A DNA stretch of 64,000 nt from Oscheius tipulae. Taxonomy: Eukaryota; Nematoda; Chromadorea; Rhabditida; Rhabditidae. Below, piece by piece: positions 49,759 through 59,620 of this stretch (positions are counted from its first letter, which is position 1; every line of letters starts with the position of its first letter). The stretch lies in the NCBI GenBank assembly GCA_037178975.1, contig JASJZH010000001.1:1-64000 (forward strand). The letters are read 5' to 3'. The translations under genes were made by a program, and so were the position numbers. The notes under the pieces are model-generated. The model did not search any database, was not told the DNA's origin, and saw nothing but the letters and a program-made list of their open reading frames with translations.

Positions 49759-49969
49759 CTAATCATTTACGATTCTGACAGATTCCGACGGCTGATTCTG
49801 GAGTTGGATGCAACAGGATTGCTTTTGGGCATTACACCCATACCATAAGAGACATCAAGAAGTAGTGTTCCCTGAAGAACTGCGGTGCACTTATCTGCTG
49901 AGAGTTGCAAGCTGCAGCCATATACCGTGCAGCTTCTTTTTTTCGAGACTCCTCTTCTGTTGGTCTCAT
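49759..49969 (-). CDS. Hypothetical small protein (54 residues)
   Basis: Exons 49969-49844 and 49797-49759 join in phase 0 across a 46-base intron (GTATGG ... CTCCAG). The product starts MRPTEEESRKKEAARYMAAA and continues with SAPQFFREHYFLMSLM. It looks like a short amphipathic, charged helix with an aromatic patch. No family was recognised. The opposite strand also carries an open frame here (49546-49848), but that one includes microsatellite translation and is less convincing. Confidence 0.35.
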
Positions 49970-50567
49970 AAGTGTAATGTAAGGTGTGTACCATAGGTCC
50001 TAATAACACAAACTTTAGGTCAATCTCATGGTGAGATCTATGCTCTCTCTCTCTTTTGCAGCTCTCGTCTGCAAATTTTGCGGCAAGAAAAACGAGCGTC
50101 TGCTGGAAGCCGAGGAATTAATATGTAAATAAAACAGTGTGACAACCTTGCTTTATTTTAAAAACACACAAATGGGGCTCCAGAAACAGGCGAATCTCTG
50201 TCTTTCCGTTTCTTTGACTCTCTGTCTCCCTGTCTCTCTGTCTTTCTGTCTTTCCGTACCTTTATCTCGCTGCCTTTTTCTCTCTATCTCTTTGTCCCTC
50301 TGTCTCTCTGTTTTTTGTCGTCTCACTGTTTTCTGCGTCTCTCTGTCCCTCTTCTTGTGTCTTCTCGGACCAGTATTCCAAAATAGAACATGAAATCTTC
50401 AGTACAGGAGATTCTGTCCTGATAAGAACATCAGTTCATTCCGATTTATCGCATCTGATTTGGACAAAGAACACTTCTCGTGTCTTGCAGCCATATCACT
50501 AGAAACTAGAAACACTTTACTGAGATTTAATTATGCAACCCGTTTCTCTAGAATTCCAGAGTGAAAC
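49970..50567. other. Intergenic region with CT-rich microsatellite
   Basis: Imperfect TCTCTGTC repeats fill 50190-50360. A short plus-strand stretch after an acceptor at 50060 encodes CKFCGKKNERLLEAEELICK, which has a CxxC pair, but no upstream exon could be joined to it. Confidence 0.45.
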
Positions 50568-51021
50568 TCAGATGAAGGAGTAGCTGAGATGCTCGTTTCT
50601 GAAATAGCTTTGTCGTCTCTGCATTTCCGATCCTTGAGTACTGAAAAAGGGCTATTTTCATATTTTCAATCGAAAATAACCTGAAACTTGGTCGCCAGGC
50701 CAAACGAGTTCCATCGTAGACGAGGTCGGACTTTTCAGAGTTGACAACAAGACTGACGAGATAGTACAGGGACAGAAGGAGGCCAAGATTGATGAGGATG
50801 AAGAGGCCGATCATTGGCAAAGAGGGAAAGAGGTACAGAAGTACGGTGCAGACGATCTGGATGTGTCTGTTGAGAGAGAGAGAGAGAGAGAGAGACAGCA
50901 AACTCACCATGATGATCAGATAAAGACAATAGGCAGCTCGACGGATAGCCTGGCCACTGTAACGACGCTCAATTTCGACGGCGTCGGTTTTTTGGAGACT
51001 GATGTTCTTCAAGACAGTCAT
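50568..51021 (-). CDS. Small two-span membrane protein of unknown function (120 residues)
   Basis: Exons 51021-50908, 50856-50681 and 50640-50568 join in phase. The N-terminus is charged (MTVLKNISLQKTDAVEIERR). Two or three hydrophobic segments follow (AAYCLYLIIMIVCTVLLYLF; MIGLFILINLGLLLSLYYLV), then a conserved-looking polar part SEKSDLVYDGTRLAW. The C-terminus is basic and Ser-rich (QRRQSYFRNEHLSYSFI). An acceptor AGTTTTCAG lies four bases before the start codon. The intron contains a (GA)n run. I do not recognise the family; it should act in an internal or plasma membrane. Confidence 0.65.
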
Positions 51022-51805
51022 GTTTCTGAAAACTGGGTGATTAAGATAGAGAGACAGAGAAACGGAGAAACTTTGTGACAGAGAGACCAGTCAGCTGCGC
51101 TCGCCCCCGTATTATCTCGGAACACACGGGAGGTGGGGCTATGTAAGCAACTGCGCGTTCCGCTGCAAACGATGGCCATCAAGTAGTCCCGTGGCAGTTC
51201 TTTCATATTTTCACGGTCTGGACACGATGGCAAGAGAATATTAGTCTCGTACTTGGTGACTGCGTTTCTACACTATTGGAGATTGCGGTCAATCCGTACC
51301 AGAACATTTTTGCTTTTTGGAGTGAGATGAAAGGAGGAAGAGACTAGTGAGAAAGGTCGCACACGGGTTCGCGGAGTGGGTGGACGATCTGTCTTGGAAA
51401 AAGACCAACGAAGACGCGAAATAGATTGTGTTCGGCCGCCAAAACATCCCCCCAACTGAGAGAGTGATGGTGGGAGAGAGAATCTTTAGAGGTGTCTTTC
51501 TGGAATGCGACAGAGACAGTATATAGTCATTTTCTGAACTTTGTCCAAAATGTTTCACCCAAAGTCATCATTCCGAAGAAGAGCAAAAAGCAAACTGTTC
51601 GCCTATTCGGAGAGTTCCTCTGCCAAATCATAAACAATAATCTTTAGGAAGATATGGTTGTCCCAGCTCACCCAGTGACGCAGGTCCAGTTCGTAAAGCT
51701 TATCTCTTCACTATTTAAACCGCGACGGTAGGGGTGCTCTTGCACATTTTCGTTCTTTTCGTTCACTTTCCCAGTAAACTTTTGCTAAATCACGAATTGT
51801 CAGGT
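51022..51805. other. Upstream region of the aspartic protease gene
   Basis: No supported exon. It separates the divergent small membrane-protein gene and the protease gene and contains the latter's promoter elements at 51700-51719. Confidence 0.5.
51700..51719 (+). promoter_or_regulatory. GATA site next to a TATA box, protease promoter
   Basis: TTATCT (inverse of AGATAA, a GATA-factor site) at 51700-51705 is followed by TATTTAAA at 51712-51719, about 87 bases before the protease start codon. In nematodes GATA factors drive intestinal genes, including aspartic proteases. Confidence 0.55.
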
Positions 51806-53395
51806 ATGAAGACCCTGGTCCTGTTTTTGGCGGTGGTGGCTACGGCCACAGCTGAAGTCTTCACGATGGAGACGAGAAACACCGAGTCGATGATCGCTCG
51901 TCAGATTCGGTCAGTTTGATTGGGAATTTTGTGCTGAAAGTGAGAGTTTTAGTGAAGGAACCCGTCAATTCTATCTTGAGCAGCAGGAGCTGGCCCGTGC
52001 TCAGATCCTGGCCACGGGATCAGAGCCGTTCGTTGACTACGTCGATGACTTCTACCTTGGAAAAATTACTCTCGGCACCCCAGGTGAATTTGAATCTCTG
52101 CCACTGTCTCTATGTCTATGTCTCTGTCTCTGTTTCTCTGTCTCTCTGAATCTCCCTGTCTCCCTGTCTCCCTGTCTCTGCCTGGTTGACAGCTCCTAAT
52201 CTCTTCCGATCACAACCCAATATCCAAGTCACGTTTCTTTGAGTTTACTGCAACTTAAAGCCATTGTGTTTTTATCAACTTCCGATTCTTGACTCGTGGC
52301 TCCGATTATCAGAACTGTCTGCTGGCGAACAGCCTCTCAAGATAGTCGAGATCTTTGGAAACAAAATTACATATTCAGCTCAAACCTTCGAAGTTGTGTT
52401 GGATACCGGATCTTCTAACTTGTGGGTCATTGACGCCAAGTGTACCACCGCTGCCTGCAAGGGAGGCTACAGTGGATTCACTCGTCACCAGTTCGATACC
52501 ACCAAGTCAAGCACCTATAAGGCTGAGACCCAAACCTTTGCCATCACCTATGGATCTGGAAGCTGCTCTGGACATCTAGCCAAGGATGTCTTGACTTTCG
52601 GAGGACTCAAGGTCACCAGTCAGGAGTTTGGTGTCTCGGAGACAGTTGCCACCGTCTTCCAGCACCAGCCTATGGACGGAATCTTGGGTGAGTAGTGGAT
52701 GAGAGAGACAGAGAGAAAGAAGGGCTCTAATCCATATCCTTTAAGGACTTGCCTGGCCTGCTCTCGCCGTCGATAAAGTCACTCCTCCAATGCAGAACGT
52801 CCTCTCCCAGCTGGACAAGCCCCTCTTCACCGTCTGGATGGACCGCAAGACCAAGCCTGTCAGCGGACAAAACGCCGGTCTCATCACCTACGGAGCCCTC
52901 GATACCACCAACTGCAACTCCAACTTCGTCTACGTCCCTCTCTCAGCCACGACCTACTGGCAGTTCCCGATGCAGGGTGTCACGGCTGGAACCTACAGCA
53001 ACACCAAGACCGTCCAGGTCATTTCCGATACCGGTACCAGCTGGATCGCCGCCCCCACTGCCGACTTCAACGGAATTCTCTCGGCTATTGGAGCCAAGCA
53101 CAACGCTGCTCAAGGAGTCTGGACACTACCCTGTTCTCAGCAGACCAGCGGTGGAAAGGACATCGTCTTGACCATCGGAGGAGCCAAGTACACCATCCCC
53201 CCTATCGAGTACCTTCTTGATCTGGGACTCGGAGGCGGACAATGCGCTGTCACCCTCATGAGTATGGGAAGTGGCGGATTTGGTCCCGCCTGGATTCTCG
53301 GAGACACCTTCATCCGTACCTACTGCAATGTCTACGATATTGGCGGCAAGAGAATTGGATTCTCACTGGCCAAGCACGCCGGGCTCTCCGGATAA
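51806..53395 (+). CDS. Secreted pepsin-like aspartic protease (nematode ASP type)
   Basis: A digestive A1-family endopeptidase. Exons 51806-51909, 51953-52083, 52379-52687 and 52746-53395 give 397 residues. MKTLVLFLAVVATATA is a signal peptide, followed by a propeptide with many charged residues. Mature-domain motifs are YLGKITLGTP, catalytic VLDTGSSNLWV, FAITYGSGSCSGHLAKDVLT with the flap, MDGILGLAWPAL, the second catalytic SDTGTSWIAAP and WILGDTFIRTYCNVYD. Both catalytic Asp residues are present, so the enzyme should be active. Codon use is strongly biased (GGA, CTC, ACC), unlike neighbours, suggesting high expression. The last intron ends in CTTTAAG, an unusual acceptor. AATAAA lies at 53423. 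Confidence 0.96.
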
Positions 53396-54016
53396 ACTGT
53401 TTTTGGTTACTGTATACAGTGTAATAAACATACCTTTTCAAACAACTCTTTTTATATTGTATTCCTCACATCTTGCTCTCTTTTTGCATACCAAAAATTG
53501 TCGAAAACTACCAATAAATTGGTAGAAATTCTAGTGGTTAGAGAAGTATTCTGCTTGCTTGAAAATGTCTGTACGCAATTGCGTGATCTCAATCTGAAAC
53601 CGGCGCGCTTTCGAAAATAATGAAAGACTAATATCTTGTTACTTCTGCTTCTCTTTACAATCTATGATCTCCATCTATCCATCTATGAATGATGCAGAAG
53701 CTTTAGAAAAGTATCAGACAAAAAATCCTGGAAGAAAACCATGCATTTTTATACCAATGACCATGTTATTCGTCTTTTCTCCCATGTTTCATCTTTCTAT
53801 CCCGTGTTCATTATTTTTCCGTTATTTGCCTATGTTTTCTAATTCTTTAGGACAAGTTTACACTCTAGAACGCTAAAATATCCTAAAAATAAAATAAGGT
53901 AGCAGATAATAACTTGTACGATATAAATCAGTCTTTCGACGTTCAGGAGCCTGTATAGGCTTCCATTTTTCCTCTTTCTTTTTTCTAAGTGGCATAACCC
54001 GATCTCCTCTTCCAGC
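53396..54016. other. Intergenic region, nothing recognised
   Basis: Protease 3' end followed by AT-rich spacer. A CTCTTCCAG acceptor ends at 54015, directly before the next start codon. Confidence 0.5.
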
Positions 54017-55316
54017 ATGTCGCTCTTCAACAAGCCGAAGAAGAGCAAACTGCAAAATAGCCGAAGGAAGGAGGCCGAGAAGGAGGATGACGACGATGAG
54101 GGTGGGTAGCACTATTTTCTTGTGATTTTCCAATGCTAAAACTGGAAATATAGCTATACGAACCTGATTCACGTTTTTCAGGCGGTTCCAGCCGAATTGA
54201 GGACATTCGCGAGATTCAGCGTGCTCGCGAAAGGAGAAACGGCCTCACCGAGGTCGAGTGTGCCGTGGGAATCGGCAAGGCGGCTGCCATCGGCGACGGA
54301 ATTCAAGTTCAAGGAGGCACAATGGCCATGACGGACCGTCAGAAGGCAAAACTCGAGGCCGCGGGAATTGAGGCAGGTATCAGGTTGGAACTTCTTGTTT
54401 TTATTTCAACTCGAGGTTTTTTTCAGAGACCAATTCGCGAAGGAATCAATGCTACGCGACGAACACGAAGAGCTGAAGAGATTCATCGACGAGGGTCTAA
54501 AACGAGCGGCGGGCGAGGAGACTGGAGTCGCGGCAGATGATGAAGAAGTAGGTTTATTTTATTTTCCAACCAACACGAGGGGTTATCAGCTCTATGGGGC
54601 AGACATTTTTGTAAACCTGTACCATTCTTGCCTCGAGAGCCATTCCTATGCCTTTACACTCTCAAACTAGCCTATACAAAAAGTATGTCGCCCACGTGGA
54701 TCGAACTCTGGCCGACCAGTTCCAAGCCCGACCTCTTACCGCCTGATCTATGCTGGAAAATCCGTATTTTAGTGTCCGGGAATCGAACCTAGGACCTCTG
54801 GGTCTCATTCCGCCCTCTTACTAACTGAGCCACTTTTCAAAACTTCAATTTTTCTCAAACTAGCCCATTCGAAAAGTTAGTCACCCATGGGGATCGAACC
54901 CAGGTCGTTTGGTTCGAGTTGGCGCCTCTTACCAATACACTAGTTTCAAAATCTGCTGACAAAGTTGTTTTTTTTTCAGATCACAGACGTGCTACAAAGA
55001 GCCGCGCACAAGTTCAAAGGATTCCGAAGCAAGGGCGAGAACGAGCTCCTCTCCGAGAACATGCTGGCCGGAATCCCCGAAGTTGACTTGGGAATCAAGT
55101 GAGCTCTCTATCTCCATTTTTTTTATTTTGAAAAACATTTCAGCGCCCGAATAAGCAACATTCTGGACACAGAGAGGAAGAAGAAGGAGATGATTCAGCG
55201 TGCCCTGAATCCGGAAGCCTTCAAAGATGAAGACGAGCAGGTAACATTCATATTCTTCTTTAAAAAAATTCTCATTTTTCCAGAAACCGAAGAGGAAACG
55301 CTTCCGACGGGATTAA
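54017..55316 (+). CDS. C9orf78: TLS1/C9orf78-type spliceosome-associated protein
   Basis: This nuclear protein binds the Brr2 helicase and affects splice-site choice. Exons 54017-54101, 54182-54383, 54427-54547, 54980-55098, 55144-55240 and 55284-55316 join in phase. The N-terminus is short and Lys-rich (MSLFNKPKKSKLQ) with an acidic run. SRIEDIREIQRARERRNGL corresponds to the family's RLEETREVQNLRKRPNG segment. The best match is LLSENMLAGIPEVDLGI followed by NARISNI, the family hallmark. The protein is shorter at the C-terminus than the human one and ends in KPKRKRFRRD, a likely nuclear localisation signal. Intron 3 (54548-54979) holds three SINE-like copies. The start codon follows a trans-splice-type acceptor by one base. 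Confidence 0.9.
54678..54758 (-). repeat. tRNA-derived SINE-like element, copy f
   Basis: Minus strand: GGTAAGAGGTCGGGCTTGG then B box AGTTCGATCC, then a tail GGGCGACATACTTTTTGTAT. Shares TAGGCTAGTTTGAGA downstream with copy h. Antisense to the host gene. Confidence 0.7.
54768..54838 (-). repeat. tRNA-derived SINE-like element, copy g
   Basis: Minus strand: AGTGGCTCAGTTAGTAAGAG is a strong A box and GGTTCGATTCCCGG a perfect B box. The most tRNA-like copy, but the acceptor stem does not close. Antisense to the host gene. Confidence 0.75.
54872..54947 (-). repeat. tRNA-derived SINE-like element, copy h
   Basis: Minus strand: TAGTGTATTGGTAAGAGGCG and B box GGTTCGATCCCC, then GGGTGACTAACTTTTCGAAT. 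Antisense to the host gene. Confidence 0.75.
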
Positions 55317-56354
55317 TTCAATTTGTATACTTTTGCAGAATAAATTTAAAGGTAGTTCCCTAGTTTTTTTTTGTTCTCTAACACCGCGCGGAAGTGTATG
55401 CACAGCCCCCAAACTGTCGACCCCCTTTCGGTCGCCGCAGCCCGACAAAGATAGGCTTCAGTCCGTCGTCCCAACTGTCTCTCATTCTCTTTGCGCCCGC
55501 AGATATGGTATTGATTTTTGAGGGCTTTTGAACTAGAGTACACGTTGCAGACTGAATTCTTCAGCCAGCAGAGGATCGATGGTGGGTTTTTTTTTCTAAG
55601 ATTTCGGGTAGCAGGAGGTCTAAAAAGTTGTGATTATGACCGAGAGGACATCTCTCCCACTCTGCTTGAAATCTTGTATTCATTTTCTTTAAAGGTGCTG
55701 TACCATTAACCGGTAAATCGGGCGCATTTTTGAATTTGAATCTCGCCACGAGCTCTTTCCGAGGAAGGAATTGCATTTTTGCGATTTTCAGTGTCTTAAA
55801 CCCATTTTTTTCAGTTTCTACATGTTTTCCGATGCAGTTTTTGACGCTGAGTCGATTAAACGTACCTAGGGTTCGAAAAATCGGGTAGATAGCCGTGTAA
55901 AGTTGGGAAAAAAACTCGTGGTGGGGCTAGCAGCTTACTAGAGACTACGCCCTACGAGCTCCCTATTCTCTTTTGGCTTTGATTTATTACAAACTAAAAA
56001 TGTTAGAACCCGAAGAATACTTACTAAAGCCTTTTCCCATTGAAAAAGGCCAAGAATAAAAATTGACCCGAAATAGCGACTCTTAGTGATATCGAAGCAA
56101 AACATGAATGTTTGTAGCCTCTCCGACTATTTCTTTCCCTCGTACGAAAGAACTCTACCAGAGCAAACTCACTCAATGAAGAGCACCCGCTGGCTGGAGA
56201 GGTAAGAAAACACTCCAGTTCAGTTGGCGTGAGAGGTGTCTCTCTCCCCCTCCCACCGAATGTATCCGATCTGTCGCAGTCCCTCACTTCCAGACCTGGC
56301 AGGTCTAGGCGGTTCTCTGGTCGCTCTACCAGAGCTTTACAGCCATTTTTACAG
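55317..56354. other. Interval upstream of the EF-hand gene, first exon unresolved
   Basis: The EF-hand gene must begin in this interval, because its first recognised exon at 56355 enters mid-codon. A candidate start at 56175 (MKSTRWLER, then GTAAGA) has the wrong phase. No other supported feature was seen. Confidence 0.4.
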
Positions 56355-57188
56355 AAATCCGAGAATGTTTCAATGTGTACTGCCAGGAGGGACAGATCCG
56401 CAGTCCGGCACAGTTGAGATGTGTCCTGAGGAGTCTCGGTCACTCCTCGACAGCAGTCAAGACACAGCGCTATTACAAGAAAGCTAGTAGTTTTAACCCT
56501 TATTCAACTGGAAATGGGATTTGCAGAGAAGCCGATAGACTTTGCCACTTTTCTCGGTATTGTGAAAGAGGAAGAGGAGAGTGGAGACGCGCTGACAGAA
56601 GTCATCAAAGCATTGAAGGGATTGGACAGGTAGGAGGGATCGTTTAGTCACAAAGTCCATGTCTCTCTGTCACTCTCTATCGCCCCACTGCCACTGTAAC
56701 AGTTGCTCTCTTTCTCTCGCTTTGTCTCCATCTCCGTCACTGTCTCTGTCTCTCTGTTACTGTCACAGTCTTTTGCACTGTCTGTGTCATTCACTGTCGC
56801 TGCTACTGTCACTGTCTCACCATCATTGTCACTCTGTTCACTGGAACTGTTCTTGTGCCTTTCACTTTCTCGGTCACTGATACTGTCCCTACTACTGTCA
56901 CAGTTCTCTCACTGTCTCTCTGTCATTATCTTTCTGTCTATGTCTCTATTCCTGTCTCTCCATCCCCAAAGATACAACAAAAAACTACAGGACCGGAACT
57001 CGGGCCATCCCCGCCACCGAGCTACGAGCCATTTTATCGTCTGTAGGTGAGAGAATGAGTCATCAGGAGATTGACTTCATTCTGGATCAGGTAAGAAAAC
57101 AGGCTGGACACGATATTCTCGATTACAGATTGCCGTCGGCGGCATTGTGCCCCATCAAAAGCTCATCCAGTTCATCTCGACCAAATAA
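56355..57188 (+). CDS. Myosin essential-light-chain-like EF-hand protein (5' end missing)
   Basis: Exons 56355-56486, 56527-56629, 56991-57090 and 57129-57188 join in phase. The pattern follows essential light chains: EIRECFNVYCQEGQIRSPAQ, LRCVLRSLGHSSTAV, KKPIDFATFLGIV, then IPATELRAILSSVGERMSHQ and EIDFILDQ. It ends GGIVPHQKLIQFIST. The first EF loop (YCQEGQIRSPAQ) and third (DRTGTRAIPATE) lack most acidic calcium ligands, as is common in light chains, so calcium binding is doubtful. It would bind an IQ motif of a myosin heavy chain. The N-terminal exon was not found and the acceptor of the third exon lies in an AAACTACAG context. Confidence 0.75.
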
Positions 57189-57593
57189 TGGTTTTCGAAT
57201 GCTTAATGTTCAATGCTCTACATCTTCTCAGCAGTTTGTAGAAGCAAAAAGCACTATCTGCAGCAAAGATGATCGATTTACCAAAAACCATTCCTTTCCT
57301 TACCTCCATTTCCTATATTATATGTTTACCTCATGTACTTTTGGCCATTTGTATACAAATTAAACTTGCATATACCCTGGTTCTAGTGTCTAATTCGGTC
57401 TTCTACCTCGTTTTCTCTGAAAAATAGCCATTCAAATTGACGTCAAAATCCAAATTCTGAAAATTTGACCTGTTTGGGCCAAAAGTGGCGGGAACAATAT
57501 ACTGATTTTAACTGAAATTTAATGTTATCACATCTTTCCTCTCGTCTTTTCTTCCACATTTTTTTCATGCAAAATAGACTTTTCTGATAACAA

Positions 57594-58627
57594 ATGGACA
57601 CTCTCCTACCCATTTTGAAGACTGACAGCCCACAGGAAGTGCGTGCAGCCCTTCTAGGCCTCCCAAAATGCCCACCAGTCGAGCTGATGCTGCCCTTCGT
57701 GCTTCGGAAGTGTCTTCAAAAAAAGAGACTCGATGCCCGGACTATTCAATACGTGAAGGACTGCTTCAGGTTTGTAGTTTTGGTCTGAAAAACAGAAAAG
57801 TGCTTAGAATGTTCGTTAATTTGACCTGTTTGGGCCAAAAGGACCGACAACGCTCGGCACAAGTTCATCGCCTCGCTCTGGTGACGGAAGCTGTCTTCGT
57901 CCTCGATCGTGCAACGAATTATCAGGCAGTCGGAACTGAGTTAATGGCGATTCATAAGGAATTTATGGTCAGTTTTTATGATCAAACCTCTACAGTTGTA
58001 AATAGGATCCTGTAAGCCTTTTCACTTCTAGCCTTGAAAACCTTTCCCATGCAATTTTCTTCTTAAAATAGATTTTGAAAATGTTTGTCACGGACGGGGA
58101 TCGAATCCGGGACCCTGTGGTAAAAGGCGACTCCTCTCACCATTACACCACTTACTTTAAAAGGCTATAACTTTGTTCAGCGAACGGAAGCCCCTAAATA
58201 TGGTTGCATATTCTTCCTCGGCTCAAATAGCTCTACAACAAATTTTAACCACTGGTGGGATCCGAACCCCTGGTCCCTCGCGTACCCCTTGACCAACCTA
58301 CAGCTATGATCACATCAGTTTGGCGTATATGTATGCGCTATAAAGCTTCAGAGATTAACATTGTTTGCGACCAGATATTCCGACCAGAAATCAAGCATTC
58401 TTTCCCTTTTCAGCATCTCTACCGTGAGACGAAGGAATCCAAGCAGTTCACCTACTTCGCAATGGTCTGCAATCGACGGACACGTCTGGTCAACTTCAAA
58501 AAAGAGTAAGGAGCTCCAGTTTTGGTCATAGAGATAGTTTAGAAGCAAGAAAATGCTGGGCAGCTCGGAACGGAGGCTAAAACGACACGGACTGACCTTT
58601 CTGGAGGAGCTGATCTCCCGAATGTGA
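57594..58627 (+). CDS. Orphan helical protein (160 residues)
   Basis: Exons 57594-57773, 57842-57967, 58414-58505 and 58543-58627 join in phase. The product starts MDTLLPILKTDSPQEVRAAL, then LPFVLRKCLQKKRLDARTIQ, and ends LKRHGLTFLEELISRM. It is predicted to be all-helical, basic at the C-terminus, without signal peptide or membrane span. Intron 2 holds two antisense SINE-like copies. A phase-0 donor inside GTTT|GTAGTT was chosen because the nearer GT would break the frame. I do not recognise the family. Confidence 0.65.
58081..58156 (-). repeat. tRNA-derived SINE-like element, copy i
   Basis: Minus strand: TAAGTGGTGTAATGGTGAGA (A box), GGATTCGATCCCC (B box), then CGTGACAAACATTTTCAAAA, the same tail as copy c. 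Antisense to the host gene. Confidence 0.8.
58246..58308 (-). repeat. tRNA-derived SINE-like element, copy j
   Basis: Minus strand: TAGGTTGGTCAAGGGG and GGGTTCGGATCCC at tRNA spacing. Antisense to the host gene. Confidence 0.6.
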
Positions 58628-59620
58628 TCTCTTTTTTTGTAAATATAGTATTGTCTAGAAGAAAAGTCAAAGTCGTGGGAGTTCTGCAGAAAAACAGCCA
58701 GAAGAGACGAGCTGAGAGAAACATAGACCTTAGACGGGCAGAGAGAAGAAGTGTGGGAATGAACACAGACTCGATCCCTGTCCCTGTCATTATACTATCA
58801 CTGTATTAGCCTGTCTGAATCTCTCTTCCGGTCATTCTATCCGTCATTCTGTCTTGTCTATCTATCCCTGTCCGACTACTACTACTGCTTTATTGTCGCT
58901 CTCCCTATTTCTCTATCCCCCTCACTATCACTGTGCCTGTCTTTTCCCTGACTCTACATTATCTCTTTGTCACTGTTACTGCCTGACTCTCTCTCTCTGA
59001 CTTCATTCCTATCTCTGCTCCTGACCATGTTTCTACTGTTTCATACTCTGTCAGTGCCTCGTCCCTATTTCTCGGCCTTTCTTTCTGTCCTCATGTGTTT
59101 CTATGTACCTGTATCTTTGTCCCTTTCGTTGTCTCTACCTCTGCCACTGTCTCTTGCTCTGTCTCCCTGGAACTTTTCCTAATTCCATCGTCCCTCTAAC
59201 AGCCACTGTCCCTGTCTCTCTATCTCTGTCCACTTTTCTCATCCTCTGTCATGTCTTTACTTTTGTGTCTCTCCCTGCTTATGTTTGATAACTGTGACTA
59301 CTGTATCTGTCCAGTTTCTCTGAACTCTTCCGTCGCTTTATCTCGTCCAAAGTAAACCAAGTATGCAGAGAGTTTATTACGGGAGCCATATGTACAAGTG
59401 TATACGGTAAGAGTCAGCTGATCAGGTTTTATAAAAACCAAGCAGAATATGGAGAGAGTACAGAGCAAGATAGGATTGAATGTGTCTGAAAGTGGGGACG
59501 AGAGAGAGAGAGATGGACGGAGATTAGCTTTGATACCCAGGGTTTGTGCACGAAAGTATTATGAATGAGACGGACGGGGAGAGTCTTGCATGATAAGGAC
59601 GATAGTGGTGAAACTGGTGT
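58628..59620. other. Convergent intergenic region, pyrimidine-rich
   Basis: Long CT-rich, imperfect TCTCTGTC-type sequence between 58810 and 59300. No exon supported. Confidence 0.55.

Noticed and set aside
49546..49848. 100-codon plus-strand frame
   Set aside because: A third of it is TCTCTG-repeat translation, and the minus strand offers a cleaner two-exon model in part of the same region.
54678..54947. Functional tRNA genes at the A/B-box sites
   Set aside because: B boxes are good, but acceptor and anticodon stems do not close by eye and several copies share non-tRNA tails.
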